A stretch of DNA of 64,000 nt from Xanthobacter autotrophicus (GCF_030015065.1 NZ_JAIVFN010000005.1:1-64000); one strand, 5' to 3'. Positions 16,459 through 25,918 are shown, numbered from the stretch's first letter. Notes: generated from the letters alone by a model not told the origin. A program made the numbers and translations.

Positions 16459-17838
16459 TTAGGTCCTGCTCCGCCGCTCCCGCTCGTCCCAGCCGCCCAG
16501 TTCCTCATTGGGGAAGGGGCCGCCGGGGCGAGGGGTTCCGGCGAGGCGCAGGGTGCGGTCGAGCAGCACTTCGTAGATGGGCTTGCCGCCCAGCGCCTCG
16601 GCCACGAGATTGGCGGTGACACAGGTCAAAATCACTGGAATGAGAAGGCCATAGGCGCCGGTAAGTTCGGCCACCAGCACCATGCCCACCAGTGGTGCCC
16701 GCACGGTGGAGGAGAACAGCCCGCCCATGGCGGCGATCCCGAACGCCGCCACCGCATCCGCAGGCAGCGGCACCACGAGCGCCAGCAGGGTCGCGAACAA
16801 TACCCCCGCGGCGGTGGCCATCGCCAGGATCGGCGCGAAGATTCCGCCAGGGATTCCAGTGGAGTAGCTCGCCATGGTCATGACGAAGCGGATGAGCACG
16901 ATGCCCGCCAGCGTCAGCGCCGGCAGGCCGAGGCCGGGCAGGGAGACGGCCAGCGTCTCGCCGCCGAAGGTCGCCTCCGGCCGCAGCAGGATGAGCGGCC
17001 CCACCGCCGCCCCCACCAGCACCGGCAACAGATAGGGCGAGGCCTTCAGCGCCAGCATCCGCGCGCCATCCAGGGACGCCACCAGAGCCCGGTTGAAGGC
17101 GACACCCACCGCCCCCAGCACTGCCCCCAGGGCCAGGAAGGCGGGCAGCAGCAGGAGCGGCATTTCCGGCACGTCGAGCTTCATGTCCGGGCCGGTTCCG
17201 CCGATGGCCTCGGCCATCACCGCACTCGCCGCCGAGCACAGGATGACGGCGCTATAGGTGCGCAGGCCATAGGGAAACTGGCGCCGCGTCTCCTCGATCA
17301 CGAACAGGATGGCGGCCAGCGGGGCGTTGAAGGCGGCCGCGAGCCCGGCCGCCGCGCCGGCGGCGAGCAGGCCGCGTGTGTCCCTTGTGTCGAGCCCGAC
17401 CGCGTCCGACAGGGCCTTGGTGATAGCCGCGCCCATGTGGATGGTCGGCCCCTCCCGCCCGGCCACGAGACCCGAGCCCAGCGCCAGCACGCCGCCCGCG
17501 AACTTCACCGGCAGCACCCGTTTCCACCGCACCGGCCGCAGGCCCTCCAGTGCCCCTTCGATTTCCTGCACGCCCGACCCCGCCGCCTCGGGCGCGAAGG
17601 CGCGCACCAGCGCCACCGACGCCGCCACCATCATCGCCGCCACCGCGGACATGGCGAGGTAGAGAAAGGGGCCGTCGAGGTGGGCGCGCACCAGGTCCGG
17701 CCATCGGGAGAGCCCATCCACGGCCATGTGGAAGAGCGCGCCCACCGCGCCCACCACGAGCCCCGCCCCGGCGGCGAGGACATAATAGACGGCGTCTCGC
17801 GGCGTCCGGCGGGGATCGGCAGGCGCGGATGGCTTCAC
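16459..17838 (-). CDS. CLC-family chloride channel/antiporter
   Basis: A 459-residue integral membrane protein of the CLC family. Selectivity-filter motifs are visible: GSGVQEIEGAL (the GSGIP-E equivalent), GREGPTIHMGAAI, and STGIPGGIFAPILAMATAAG (GxFxP). Roughly a dozen hydrophobic segments span the chain, with no C-terminal CBS domains. It should move chloride, probably coupled to protons. The gate-glutamate region is the GREGP motif. It converges on the CydD::CydC gene with two bases between stop codons. A direct repeat (AGGTGCTCCCTTAA twice) lies upstream at about 17,870-17,897. Confidence 0.9.
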   Translation of the reverse strand: MKPSAPADPRRTPRDAVYYVLAAGAGLVVGAVGALFHMAVDGLSRWPDLVRAHLDGPFLYLAMSAVAAMMVAASVALVRAFAPEAAGSGVQEIEGALEGLRPVRWKRVLPVKFAGGVLALGSGLVAGREGPTIHMGAAITKALSDAVGLDTRDTRGLLAAGAAAGLAAAFNAPLAAILFVIEETRRQFPYGLRTYSAVILCSAASAVMAEAIGGTGPDMKLDVPEMPLLLLPAFLALGAVLGAVGVAFNRALVASLDGARMLALKASPYLLPVLVGAAVGPLILLRPEATFGGETLAVSLPGLGLPALTLAGIVLIRFVMTMASYSTGIPGGIFAPILAMATAAGVLFATLLALVVPLPADAVAAFGIAAMGGLFSSTVRAPLVGMVLVAELTGAYGLLIPVILTCVTANLVAEALGGKPIYEVLLDRTLRLAGTPRPGGPFPNEELGGWDERERRSRT

Positions 17839-17940
17839 GCAGGGACCTCGGCGGCAGGAGAGGGGGCGCAGGTGCTCCCTTAACAGGTGCTCCCTTAAGG
17901 CTTACCGGAGGCGGGTGCGCCGGAGCAAGCGGCCCCGGTC

Positions 17941-19689
17941 TCAGGTCGCTTGGAACATGGGGGCCGAGGCAGGCCGCAGCGTGCGGGGCGCCTCCTCACC
18001 ATGGAGGTGCAGCACCCGGTCGTGCAGGTCGGCGAGGGTGGAGCGGTGGCCGATGGAGACGAAGGCGGTGTCGGGCAGCCGCTCCCGGAGCAGGGCATAG
18101 AGCGCCGCCTCGGAGGTCTCGTCCAGGGCCGAGGTGGCCTCGTCCAGCAGCAGCACGTCGGGGGCGTCCAGCAGCGCGCGGGCGATGGCGAGGCGCTGCT
18201 GCTCGCCGAGCGAGAGCACGTGGGGCCACAGGGCCTCCTCTTCCAGCCGGGCGGCGAGGGCCGGCAGGCCGACGGCGTCGAGAACCTCGGTGAGGCGGAT
18301 CCTGGGCACCGTGTCCACGGGGTGCGGATAGGTGAGGGCGACATCGAGCCGGCCCACGGGCACGTAGGGCTTCTGGGGCAGGACCAGCAGGCGATGGGCG
18401 TCGTTCCGGTGCACCGTGCCCGATCCGAACGGCCAGATGCCGGCAATGGCGCGCAGCAGCGTGGTCTTGCCGGCGCCGGACGGGCCGGTGATGAGCACCC
18501 GTTCGCCCCGGCCGATGGCGATCTCATCCGTGCGGACGAGGGGAGCCCCGCCCGGCAGGCGCACGTCGAGGTCGCGCAGGGTGAGGCCGTGGGACCCGGC
18601 CGCGCGCGCCGAGCCGAAGGCCGGTACGTCCGCACCGACGCGGGCCCTGGCGATGGCCGCCTCGAAGCCGGTGAGCCGGTTCACCACCGAGGTCCACTCG
18701 GCCAGGGTGACATAGCTGGAGATGAAGAAGGAGAAGGAGCCCTGCACGGAGGAGAAGGCGCTCGCCGTCTGCATCAGCTGCCCGAGCTGGATCTGGCCGG
18801 CGAAATAAGCGGGGGCGACCACCACATAGGGGAAGATGGTGGAGATCTGGTTGTAGCCGGCGGTGAACCAGGTGAGGCGCTTCTGCGCCTTCATGAGATC
18901 GACGAAATTGCCGAAGATGCGGGAGAAGCGGCCGTCGAGCTTGCGATCCTCCGCCGGCGCGCCGGCGAGCAGGGCGATCTGCTCGCCATTCTCGCGCACC
19001 CGCACCAGATCGACGCGGAAATCGGCTTCGTAGCGCTGCTGGTTGAAGTTCAGCTTCACCAGCGGCCGGCCGATGAGGTGGGCGATGAGCGTGCCCACCG
19101 CCGCATAGATCAGCGCCGCGAAGAACAGGTAGCCGGGAATATGGATCTCGTGCCCGAACAGCGTCAGCCCCAGCGGGCCGGAGAGATTCCACAGGATGAT
19201 GCTGAAAGAGAGCAGCGAGACGATGGTACCCAGCAGCCCCACGCCCACCGCGATGGTGCGGTTGACGAAGATCTGCACGTCCTCGGAAATGCGCTGGTCC
19301 GGATTGTCGGCACTATCGCCCGACAGGCGCAGGCGATAGTGCACGTCATCGGAGAGCCAAGCATCAAGATAGCGCTTGGTGAGCCAGCGCCGCCAGCGGA
19401 TCTCCAGCCCTTGCTTGAGATAGACCTGGTACACCGCCACCACGATGGCACCGGCGGCAAGGCCGCAGAAGATCAGGATCTGCGTCTGGAACGCCGGGAA
19501 GTCCTTGTCCTGGATGGCGTTGTAGAAGGCCACGTTCCACTCGTTAAGCAGCACGGTGGCGAACACCCAGGCAAGTTCCAGGGCGATGACGGCGGCGAGC
19601 AGGCCGATGGCGGTCCACCGCTCCTCGCTCCTGAAATAGGGCATGGCGAGCCGGCGGATGTCGCCGACGAGGGTGAGAAGCGCGCGCAC
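17941..19689 (-). CDS. SbmA/BacA-type ABC transporter (permease-ATPase)
   Basis: A 582-residue protein with an N-terminal SbmA/BacA-like membrane domain fused to an ABC ATPase, as in Rv1819c and YddA. Diagnostic membrane-domain segments include WNVAFYNAIQDKD, RWRRWLTKRYLDAWL and NPDQRISEDVQIF. The ATPase has Walker A GPSGAGKTT, signature LSLGEQQRLAIARAL and Walker B VLLLDEATSALD. The relatives import peptides or cobalamin-like cargo. I chose the GTG at 19689, which has GAGAGG six bases upstream. An upstream start at 19761 would add 24 residues. It is a lone gene on the minus strand. Confidence 0.87.
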   Translation of the reverse strand: MRALLTLVGDIRRLAMPYFRSEERWTAIGLLAAVIALELAWVFATVLLNEWNVAFYNAIQDKDFPAFQTQILIFCGLAAGAIVVAVYQVYLKQGLEIRWRRWLTKRYLDAWLSDDVHYRLRLSGDSADNPDQRISEDVQIFVNRTIAVGVGLLGTIVSLLSFSIILWNLSGPLGLTLFGHEIHIPGYLFFAALIYAAVGTLIAHLIGRPLVKLNFNQQRYEADFRVDLVRVRENGEQIALLAGAPAEDRKLDGRFSRIFGNFVDLMKAQKRLTWFTAGYNQISTIFPYVVVAPAYFAGQIQLGQLMQTASAFSSVQGSFSFFISSYVTLAEWTSVVNRLTGFEAAIARARVGADVPAFGSARAAGSHGLTLRDLDVRLPGGAPLVRTDEIAIGRGERVLITGPSGAGKTTLLRAIAGIWPFGSGTVHRNDAHRLLVLPQKPYVPVGRLDVALTYPHPVDTVPRIRLTEVLDAVGLPALAARLEEEALWPHVLSLGEQQRLAIARALLDAPDVLLLDEATSALDETSEAALYALLRERLPDTAFVSIGHRSTLADLHDRVLHLHGEEAPRTLRPASAPMFQAT

Positions 19690-19878
19690 GAAGAACCTCT
19701 CATGACACCAAGTGCGCGCAGCTTTGCCGGCTGGCGCATGACCGCACCATGGCCGCCGCATGAACGATTGGAAAGGTGCCGGAGGGGAAGTGGGCGCGCG
19801 GCAGAAGGCGGGTTACAGACAGGATTGATCACTCTGTCTATAACCCAGCGCCTGAATCCATGAAGCGCGCGAACGCGC

Positions 19879-20091
19879 TCAGGCCTTCTTCACGAACTCC
19901 GTGCGCAGCACGAGGCCCTTCACCTTCTCGACCTTGCAGTCGATCTCCTCCGGATCGTCGGTGAGGCGGATGCCCTTCACCAGCGTGCCCCGCTTCAAGG
20001 TGACGGACGTGCCCTTCACCTTGAGGTCCTTGATGAGAGTGACGTTGTCGCCATCCTTGAGGATGGCGCCGTTCGCGTCCTTCACGTCCAC
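19879..20091 (-). CDS. PhnA-domain small protein
   Basis: A 70-residue protein equal to the C-terminal SH3-like half of PhnA/YjdM, seen in DANGAILKDGDNVTLIKDLK and VTLKRGTLVKGIRLTDD. The N-terminal zinc ribbon of full-length members is absent. The GTG start follows the acyl-CoA ligase stop directly (TGA GTG), and GGAGG lies inside the end of that gene, so the two are translationally linked. The family name recalls alkylphosphonate use, but evidence for that role is weak. The function here is unknown. Confidence 0.8.
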   Translation of the reverse strand: MDVKDANGAILKDGDNVTLIKDLKVKGTSVTLKRGTLVKGIRLTDDPEEIDCKVEKVKGLVLRTEFVKKA

Positions 20092-21720
20092 TCAGACCTC
20101 CTTGGCCATCTCGCGCAGCCGGAATTTCTGGATCTTGCCGGTCGACGTCTTCGGGATCTCCTCGAAGACGATGTGGCGCGGGCACTTATAGGCGGCCAGA
20201 TGGGTCCGGCAATGGGCGATCAGCTCGTCGGCCGTCGCGCTCGCACCCTCGCGCAGCTCCACGAAGGCCACCGGGGTCTCGCCCCACTTCTCGTCGGGCT
20301 TGGCCACCACCGCCGCCGCGCTCACCGCCGGGTGCTTGTAGAGGGCGTCCTCCACCTCGATGGAGGAGATGTTCTCGCCGCCCGAGATGATGATGTCCTT
20401 GGAGCGGTCCTTCAGCTGGATATAGCCGTCGGGATGCTTCACCCCGAGGTCGCCGGAATGGAACCAGCCGCCGGCGAACGCGGCGTCGGTGGCCGTGGGA
20501 TTCTTGAGGTAGCCCTTCATCACCACATTGCCGCGGAACATCACCTCGCCCAGCGTCTCGCCATCGGCGGGCACCGGCACCATGGTGTCCGGGTCCAGCA
20601 CGTCGAGGGCTTCGAGCGCGCCGTAGCGCACGCCCTGGCGCGCCTTCTTTATGGCGCGGTCCTGGGCGGGCAGGGCGTCCCATTCGGCATGCCACTCGTT
20701 AACCACGGAGGGGCCGTAGACCTCGGTGAGGCCGTAGACGTGCACCACGTTGAAGCCCGCCTCCTGCATGGCGGCGAGCACCGCCTCCGGCGGCGGCGCG
20801 GCGGCGGTGATGAACTCCACCTTGTGGGGCAGGGCCCGCTTGTCGGCCTCCGGCGTATTGAGCAGCGTGGACATGACGATGGGGGCGCCGCACATGTGCG
20901 TCACCTTGTGGTCGGCGATGGCATCGAAGATGGGCTTGGCGCGCACCTGCCGCAGGCACACATGGGTGCCGGCCGCCAGCGTGATGGACCAGGGGAAGCA
21001 CCAGCCGTTGCAGTGGAACATGGGGAGCGTCCACAGATAGACCGGATGCTTGCCCAGGCTGCAGGTGACCACATTGCCCACCGCGAGCAGGTGCGCCCCG
21101 CGATGGTGATAGACCACGCCCTTGGGGTCGCCGGTGGTGCCGGAGGTATAGTTGAGCGCGATGGCGTCCCATTCGTCGTCCGGGGTCTTCCAGGCGAAGT
21201 CGGCATCGCCGGTGGCCAGGAAGTCCTCGTATTCGATGGTGCCGATGCGCTCGCCCTTGCCGGTGAATTCCGGGTCGTCATAGTCGATGACCACGGGCTT
21301 CTTGGTCGCCATGGCCAGCGCCGCTTTCATCACGGGGGAGAATTCCCGGTCGGTGATGAGCACCTTGGCCTCGCCATGGTCGATGGTGAAGGCCAGGATG
21401 GCGGCGTCGAGACGGGTGTTGAGGGAGTTGAGGATCGCGCCCGTCATGGGCACGCCGTAGTGGGCCTCCAGCATGGCCGGCGCGTTGGGGAGCATCACGG
21501 CGACAGTGTCGCCCTTGCCGACGCCGAGCTTGGCGAGGGCCGAGGCGAGCCGCCGGCTGCGGGCGTAGAAATCGCGATAATTGCGGCGCAACGCGCCATG
21601 GATGATGGCGGTGTGGTCCGGGAACACGCCGGCGGCCCGCTCCAGGAAGCCGAGCGGTGTCAGCGGCTGGAAATTCGCGGGATTGCGGTCGAGATGCAGG
21701 TCATAGATGCTGCCGGCCAT
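20092..21720 (-). CDS. Acyl-CoA synthetase (AMP-binding, medium/long chain type)
   Basis: A 542-residue adenylate-forming acyl-CoA ligase. The phosphate-binding loop is YTSGTTGDPKGVVYHH, and the motifs VYGLTEVYGP and SGDLGVKHPDGYIQLKDRSKD mark the adenylation core. SGGENISSIEVE and PKTSTGKIQKFRLRE carry the hinge and catalytic Lys. It resembles AlkK/DmdB-like ligases acting on medium-chain or methylmercaptopropionate-like acids. Specificity is unproven. The start at 21720 has GGGGGGA before it. It is divergent from prpE across 291 bp and linked to the small PhnA-domain gene. Confidence 0.88.
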   Translation of the reverse strand: MAGSIYDLHLDRNPANFQPLTPLGFLERAAGVFPDHTAIIHGALRRNYRDFYARSRRLASALAKLGVGKGDTVAVMLPNAPAMLEAHYGVPMTGAILNSLNTRLDAAILAFTIDHGEAKVLITDREFSPVMKAALAMATKKPVVIDYDDPEFTGKGERIGTIEYEDFLATGDADFAWKTPDDEWDAIALNYTSGTTGDPKGVVYHHRGAHLLAVGNVVTCSLGKHPVYLWTLPMFHCNGWCFPWSITLAAGTHVCLRQVRAKPIFDAIADHKVTHMCGAPIVMSTLLNTPEADKRALPHKVEFITAAAPPPEAVLAAMQEAGFNVVHVYGLTEVYGPSVVNEWHAEWDALPAQDRAIKKARQGVRYGALEALDVLDPDTMVPVPADGETLGEVMFRGNVVMKGYLKNPTATDAAFAGGWFHSGDLGVKHPDGYIQLKDRSKDIIISGGENISSIEVEDALYKHPAVSAAAVVAKPDEKWGETPVAFVELREGASATADELIAHCRTHLAAYKCPRHIVFEEIPKTSTGKIQKFRLREMAKEV

Positions 21721-22011
21721 CGGTCCCCCCTGGTCCATACCTTGTCGTCGCGCCGGGATTCCGGTCGTATTCGGGCCGCGAACGTAGCCGAGGCCGATGA
21801 TCGGGCGCAATCTCGCGTGTGCGCGACCAAAGTCTCACCGGAGCCGGCCGGGAGGTTGCGGGGATGGTTCTGCGGTAAATTTAGTGGACCATGACAGGGA
21901 TGCGGTCCAAGTCTTTTCCCGACCAATGTCTTACGCAATTGTGCGAACTTGCGTCGTGGATAGGCGACCGGCAGTAACCTCGCCCAACAGACGGTCGAAT
22001 GGGAGGCGTCC
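21721..22011. promoter_or_regulatory. Divergent acyl-CoA ligase/prpE promoter region
   Basis: The gap separates two divergent acyl-CoA-forming enzymes and must contain both promoters. It is AT-richer in 21,875-21,960 (GTAAATTTAGTGG and nearby). No clear pair of -35/-10 boxes or operator could be assigned by eye. Confidence 0.4.
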
Positions 22012-23928
22012 ATGTCCGAGGTCGGAACGAGCGGGTACGCTGAAGCCTACGCCAGCTGGCGCGCGGATCCCTCCGCCTTCTGGGGCGCGGCGGCCAAATC
22101 CCTGGAATGGTCGAAGGCGCCGGAAAAGGTGTTCGACGCGGAGGCCGGCGTCTATGGCCGCTGGTTCCCCGATGCCGTCGGCAACATCTGCCATAACGCC
22201 CTCGACCGCCACGTGGCGGCCGGCCGCGGCGACCAGGCGGCCCTGATCTATGACAGCCCGGTCACCGGCGCCAAGCGCACCCTGACCTATGGCGAGATGC
22301 TGAAAGAGGTGAGCACGCTCGCCGCGGTGCTTCAGGACCTCGGTGTCGGCAAGGGCGACCGGGTGCTCGTCTACATGCCCATGGTGCCGGAAGCGATCTG
22401 CGCCATGCTCGCCTGCGCCCGCATCGGCGCCATCCATTCGGTGGTGTTCGGCGGGTTCGCGGCGAAGGAGCTTGCCACCCGCATCGAGGACGCCGAGCCG
22501 AAGGTGATCCTCGCCGCCTCGTGCGGCATCGAGCCCAACCGCGTGGTGGCCTACAAGCCGCTCCTCGACCTTGCCATCTCCATGTCGGCGGTGAAGCCGG
22601 AGCGCTGCCTCGTGCTCCAGCGCCCCGAGGGGCCCGGCGCCCTGACCGAGGGCCGGGACCTGGACTGGGCGACCATTTGCGCGGCCACCGCCGATGCCGG
22701 CAGGAGCGCGCCGTGCGTCGACATGGCGGCCACCGATCCGCTCTATATCCTCTACACGTCCGGGACGACCGGCAAGCCCAAGGGCGTCGTGCGCGACGCA
22801 GGCGGCTACATGGTCGCGCTCGACTGGAGCATGAAGAACCTCTACGGCATCGCGCCCGGCGAGGTGTTCTGGACCGCTTCCGACATCGGCTGGGTGGTGG
22901 GGCACTCCTACATCGTCTACGGCCCGCTGATTCTGGGCGCGACCACCCTCGTCTATGAAGGCAAGCCGGTGGGCACTCCCGACCCGGGCGCCTTCTGGCG
23001 GGTGATCGAGGAGCACAAGGTGGTGGCGCTGTTCACCGCGCCCACCGCTCTGCGCGCCATCAAGAAGGAGGATCCGGACTGCCTGCTCAAGCAGGGCCGC
23101 GACCTGTCCCGCTTCCGCACCCTGTTCCTGGCCGGCGAGCGCGCCGATCCCGATACGGTGATCTGGGCGCAGCAGCAGCTCAAGGTGCCGGTGGTGGACC
23201 ACTGGTGGCAGACGGAGACCGGCTGGGCCATCGCCGCCAATCCGGTGGGCCTCGGCCTGCTGCCCACCAAGCTCGGTTCGCCCACGGTGCCCATGCCGGG
23301 CTATGACGTCGAGATCGTGGACGAGGCCGCCAAGCCGGTTCCGGCGGGCACCATGGGCTCCATCGTGGTGAAACTGCCGCTGCCTCCCGGCTGCCTGCCC
23401 ACCCTGTGGCAGCAGGACGACCGCTTCGCCGAGAGCTACCTCGCCGACTATCCCGGCTACTACAAGACCTCCGACGCCGGCTTCCTGGACGATGACGGCT
23501 ACGTCTTCGTCATGGGCCGCACCGACGACATCATCAATGTCGCCGGCCACCGCCTGTCCACCGGCGGCATGGAGGAGGTGCTGGCCTCCCATCCGGACGT
23601 GGCCGAATGCGCGGTGATCGGCGTCAAGGACGAGCTGAAGGGCGAGGTGCCCTGCGGCTTCGTGGTGCTGAAGGCCGGCGAGCGCCGCGCCCCCGACGTG
23701 ATCGAGAAGGAGCTGGTGGGCCTGGTGCGCGACCGCATCGGGCCGGTGGCGGCCTTCAAGCTGGCGGTGACGGTGAACCGTCTGCCCAAGACGCGCTCGG
23801 GCAAGATCCTGCGCGGCACCATGAAGAAGATCGCCGACCACGACGAATGGTCGGTGCCGGCGACCATCGACGATGCGGGCGTGCTCGAGGAGATCGAGGG
23901 CGTGCTGAAGGCCCGCGGCATCGCCTGA
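22012..23928 (+). CDS. prpE: Propionyl-CoA synthetase (PrpE-like)
   Basis: A 638-residue acetyl/propionyl-CoA synthetase-type enzyme that activates short-chain acids. The opening YAEAYASWRADPSAFWGAAA, then FGGFAAKELATRI and DPLYILYTSGTTGKPKGVVR, match PrpE more closely than Acs. DIGWVVGHSYIVYGPL, WWQTETGW and the C-terminal LPKTRSGKILRGTM (with the acylation-sensitive Lys) complete the set. Length is normal (about 630). It is monocistronic and divergent from another acyl-CoA ligase. No methylcitrate genes lie nearby, so propionate may enter through the methylmalonyl route. Confidence 0.9.
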   Translation: MSEVGTSGYAEAYASWRADPSAFWGAAAKSLEWSKAPEKVFDAEAGVYGRWFPDAVGNICHNALDRHVAAGRGDQAALIYDSPVTGAKRTLTYGEMLKEVSTLAAVLQDLGVGKGDRVLVYMPMVPEAICAMLACARIGAIHSVVFGGFAAKELATRIEDAEPKVILAASCGIEPNRVVAYKPLLDLAISMSAVKPERCLVLQRPEGPGALTEGRDLDWATICAATADAGRSAPCVDMAATDPLYILYTSGTTGKPKGVVRDAGGYMVALDWSMKNLYGIAPGEVFWTASDIGWVVGHSYIVYGPLILGATTLVYEGKPVGTPDPGAFWRVIEEHKVVALFTAPTALRAIKKEDPDCLLKQGRDLSRFRTLFLAGERADPDTVIWAQQQLKVPVVDHWWQTETGWAIAANPVGLGLLPTKLGSPTVPMPGYDVEIVDEAAKPVPAGTMGSIVVKLPLPPGCLPTLWQQDDRFAESYLADYPGYYKTSDAGFLDDDGYVFVMGRTDDIINVAGHRLSTGGMEEVLASHPDVAECAVIGVKDELKGEVPCGFVVLKAGERRAPDVIEKELVGLVRDRIGPVAAFKLAVTVNRLPKTRSGKILRGTMKKIADHDEWSVPATIDDAGVLEEIEGVLKARGIA

Positions 23929-23944
23929 TCCGGCATGACGGAGG

Positions 23945-23968
23945 CCGCCGGGGCCGATGCCCCGGCGG
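23945..23968 (+). terminator. GC-rich hairpin between convergent genes
   Basis: A perfect 10-bp stem (23945-23954 with 23959-23968) and four-base loop lies 16 bp after the prpE stop and just before the end of the convergent secreted-protein gene. It could stop transcription from either side, but no T tract follows. Confidence 0.4.
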
Positions 23969-23971
23969 TGC

Positions 23972-24331
23972 TCAGCGGGAGAGGCTTCCGCCCCGGAACG
24001 GCTCGAAGCACGAATAGCCGATGAAGCACTGGGGATTGTCCTTCGTCGGCACCCATTCCGGCCGGGTGTCCTGGTCGTAGAGGCAGAAGCTCCGGTCGCG
24101 CACATAGCGGTCGTAGAGCGTGCGGGAGGTGGCCAGCACGGCCGACCCCCGCTTATTGATGAGGGCGGCCGCCTCGGCGCATGTCATCGTGATGCTCGGC
24201 GTCTGGGCGCTGGCGCCGCCGGTGCCGGCCAGGAGGCCCGTCAGGAGCGCGCCGCCAACAAGCGCGCCGCCAACGAGGCCGGGGCCGGCGACCAGCGCGA
24301 CCGCGCCGAGGACGAGCTTCAATCTCTTCAT
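23972..24331 (-). CDS. Small secreted four-cysteine protein (paralogue 1)
   Basis: A 119-residue exported protein. A long Gly/Leu/Ala signal segment ends near GGASAQ. The mature part has the pattern CAEAAALINKRGSAVL, YDRYVRDRSFC, PEWVPTKDNPQCFIGYSC, with four cysteines that probably form two disulfides in the periplasm. I recognise this as a recurrent rhizobial hypothetical-protein family without known function. AAAGG precedes the ATG. The next gene upstream on the same strand is a clear paralogue, so the pair is a tandem duplication. Confidence 0.75.
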   Translation of the reverse strand: MKRLKLVLGAVALVAGPGLVGGALVGGALLTGLLAGTGGASAQTPSITMTCAEAAALINKRGSAVLATSRTLYDRYVRDRSFCLYDQDTRPEWVPTKDNPQCFIGYSCFEPFRGGSLSR

Positions 24332-24456
24332 CTTCGACCTTTCCGTCGGAGCGCCTGCCGGGCGCTGTCCCTCAGCTGGGATGAGCCCGGCCGATCCTCA
24401 AGAGCCCGAATCCGGCGCCGAACACAAAAGAGCGCGCGCCGCGGGGGATCGCTGCC

Positions 24457-24771
24457 TCAGCGCGCCTGATTGTTGTCGCGGCTCGGCACGTAGCAGGTGT
24501 AGCCGACGAAGCACTGCGGATTGTCCCGCGTCTTCACCCATTCCGGCTTGAGCTGTTCGGCGGCCGAGCAGAATCGGATCTCCCGGACATAGCGGTCATA
24601 GATGTTGGGGCCGGTGCCGAGCACGACGGCGCCGCGGGCGTTGACCAGCGCGGCGGCATCCCGGCACGACATGGCGAGGGTGTCCGGCCGGGCCTGGGCG
24701 AGGACCGGGCCGGACATGAGAGCGGCGAGGGCCAGAGCCCCGGCCGGCAGGGGGAATCGCATAGGTTGCAT
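24457..24771 (-). CDS. Small secreted four-cysteine protein (paralogue 2)
   Basis: A 104-residue exported protein, paralogous to the neighbour 125 bp downstream. After a signal peptide ending in PVLAQA, it repeats CRDAAALVNARGAVVL, IYDRYVREIRFC, PEWVKTRDNPQCFVGYTC, keeping all four cysteines. AGGAGG six bases before the first ATG fixes the start. The two proteins differ most in the signal peptide and around the middle cysteine. Function unknown. The conserved DNPQC..GY.C end suggests a small disulfide-stabilised fold. Confidence 0.78.
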   Translation of the reverse strand: MQPMRFPLPAGALALAALMSGPVLAQARPDTLAMSCRDAAALVNARGAVVLGTGPNIYDRYVREIRFCSAAEQLKPEWVKTRDNPQCFVGYTCYVPSRDNNQAR

Positions 24772-25101
24772 CGCAAGCCTCCTCTTGGGGCCGCTTCCTG
24801 AGTGTGGCGCAGACTCGCAGAATGCATCTGAACGGCGCCTGAAGGCCCTGTGTTTACTCTCTTTTTACCGCTCGGGCAGGCGACGGGCGCCCCTGTTGGC
24901 CGAAACCCGGCGGAAGTCACCTAAGTAGCGGTACCAGATTAGCATTCCGACGGTTGGTTGCACGGATTCGGATCGACTGTGGCAAGAATGTAACGGCATT
25001 GGCGCCGGACCTCTGCTAGATAGGTGCCACTGGACGAAGCGACTCGTGTCCCAAGCGAATTTCGCCCAAAAACTTAAGTACCCAAGCAAGGGGGTTTGGT
25101 C
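24772..25101. promoter_or_regulatory. Porin upstream region
   Basis: This 330-bp gap lies between the divergent small secreted gene and the porin and holds no convincing gene. The last 150 bp are AT-richer than the surroundings and end with a GGGGG ribosome site seven bases before the porin ATG. A long 5' untranslated leader is likely for this presumably abundant protein, but no promoter boxes could be assigned confidently. Confidence 0.4.
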
Positions 25102-25866
25102 ATGAAGCGGTTCCTTCTCGCCACTGTCGCGCTGGCGGCGCTCTCGGCTCCGGCCGCGGCTGCTGACCTGGCGACGAAGTATCCCGTCAAGGCGGTCGCC
25201 GTGCCGGTGTTCTCCTGGACCGGTTTCTACATCGGCGGCAACTTCGGCTACGGCGGTGACTCGGTCGATTTCACCGAGGCCGAGTACTACTACGGGTATC
25301 TGTCGCCCTACTCCTACAGCCACTCTGTGAACTCTTCCGGCTTCTTCGTCGGTGGCCAGATCGGCTATAATTACCAGTTTGCCAACAACGTGGTGGTGGG
25401 TCTTGAGACCGACCTCCAGTGGAGCGGCATTGAGGGTAAGAGCGACTTCACCGAGAGCTACTACGGTGTGCCTTACTACTCCCAGAACCGTAGCGCCTCG
25501 GTCGACTACTTCGGCACCATCCGCGCTCGCCTCGGCTATGCCTTCGACCGGTTCCTGCCCTACATCACCGGTGGTGTGGCCTACGGCAAGACCGCTATCA
25601 GCCACAGCGGCGGCTACACCGACGGCTACTACCTGTACAACGGCTCGGACTCCTCCACCAACTGGGGCTGGACTGTGGGCGCTGGCGTCGAGTATGCCAT
25701 CACCAACAACTGGACGTTCAAGACCGAGTACCTGTATGTCGATCTCGGCAGCACGGATTACACCTTCGGCCAGACCTACTATGATGGTTACACTGCCTAC
25801 AGCTATGTGGGCTCTGTGGACACCAAGTTCCACACCCTCAAGGCTGGTGTGAACTACAAGTTCTGA
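25102..25866 (+). CDS. Omp25/opacity-type outer-membrane beta-barrel protein
   Basis: A 254-residue small barrel. The signal peptide MKRFLLATVALAALSAPAAA is cut before AD. WTGFYIGGNFGYGGD is the typical first strand of rhizobial Omp25/Omp31 proteins. Later strands include YNYQFANNVVVGLETDLQWS, FGTIRARLGYAFDRFLPYIT and the terminal FHTLKAGVNYKF, ending in the C-terminal Phe needed for barrel assembly. Loops are rich in Tyr, Ser and Asp. Codon use is more relaxed at third positions than in neighbours, as often seen for highly expressed porins. A strong terminator follows, so it is monocistronic. Confidence 0.88.
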   Translation: MKRFLLATVALAALSAPAAAADLATKYPVKAVAVPVFSWTGFYIGGNFGYGGDSVDFTEAEYYYGYLSPYSYSHSVNSSGFFVGGQIGYNYQFANNVVVGLETDLQWSGIEGKSDFTESYYGVPYYSQNRSASVDYFGTIRARLGYAFDRFLPYITGGVAYGKTAISHSGGYTDGYYLYNGSDSSTNWGWTVGAGVEYAITNNWTFKTEYLYVDLGSTDYTFGQTYYDGYTAYSYVGSVDTKFHTLKAGVNYKF

Positions 25867-25888
25867 TCGAAGCACAGCTTCGTCGGGA

Positions 25889-25918
25889 AAGCCCGCTGCC
25901 TCGGCAGCGGGCTTTTTT
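25889..25918 (+). terminator. Rho-independent terminator of the porin gene
   Basis: Stem AGCCCGCTGC/GCAGCGGGCT with a four-base CTCG loop, then six T residues, starting 23 bases after the porin stop. It is the clearest intrinsic terminator in the window. Confidence 0.92.

Noticed and set aside
21931-24105. A 724-residue open frame antisense to prpE
   Set aside because: Shadow frame. PrpE motifs are continuous on the plus strand.
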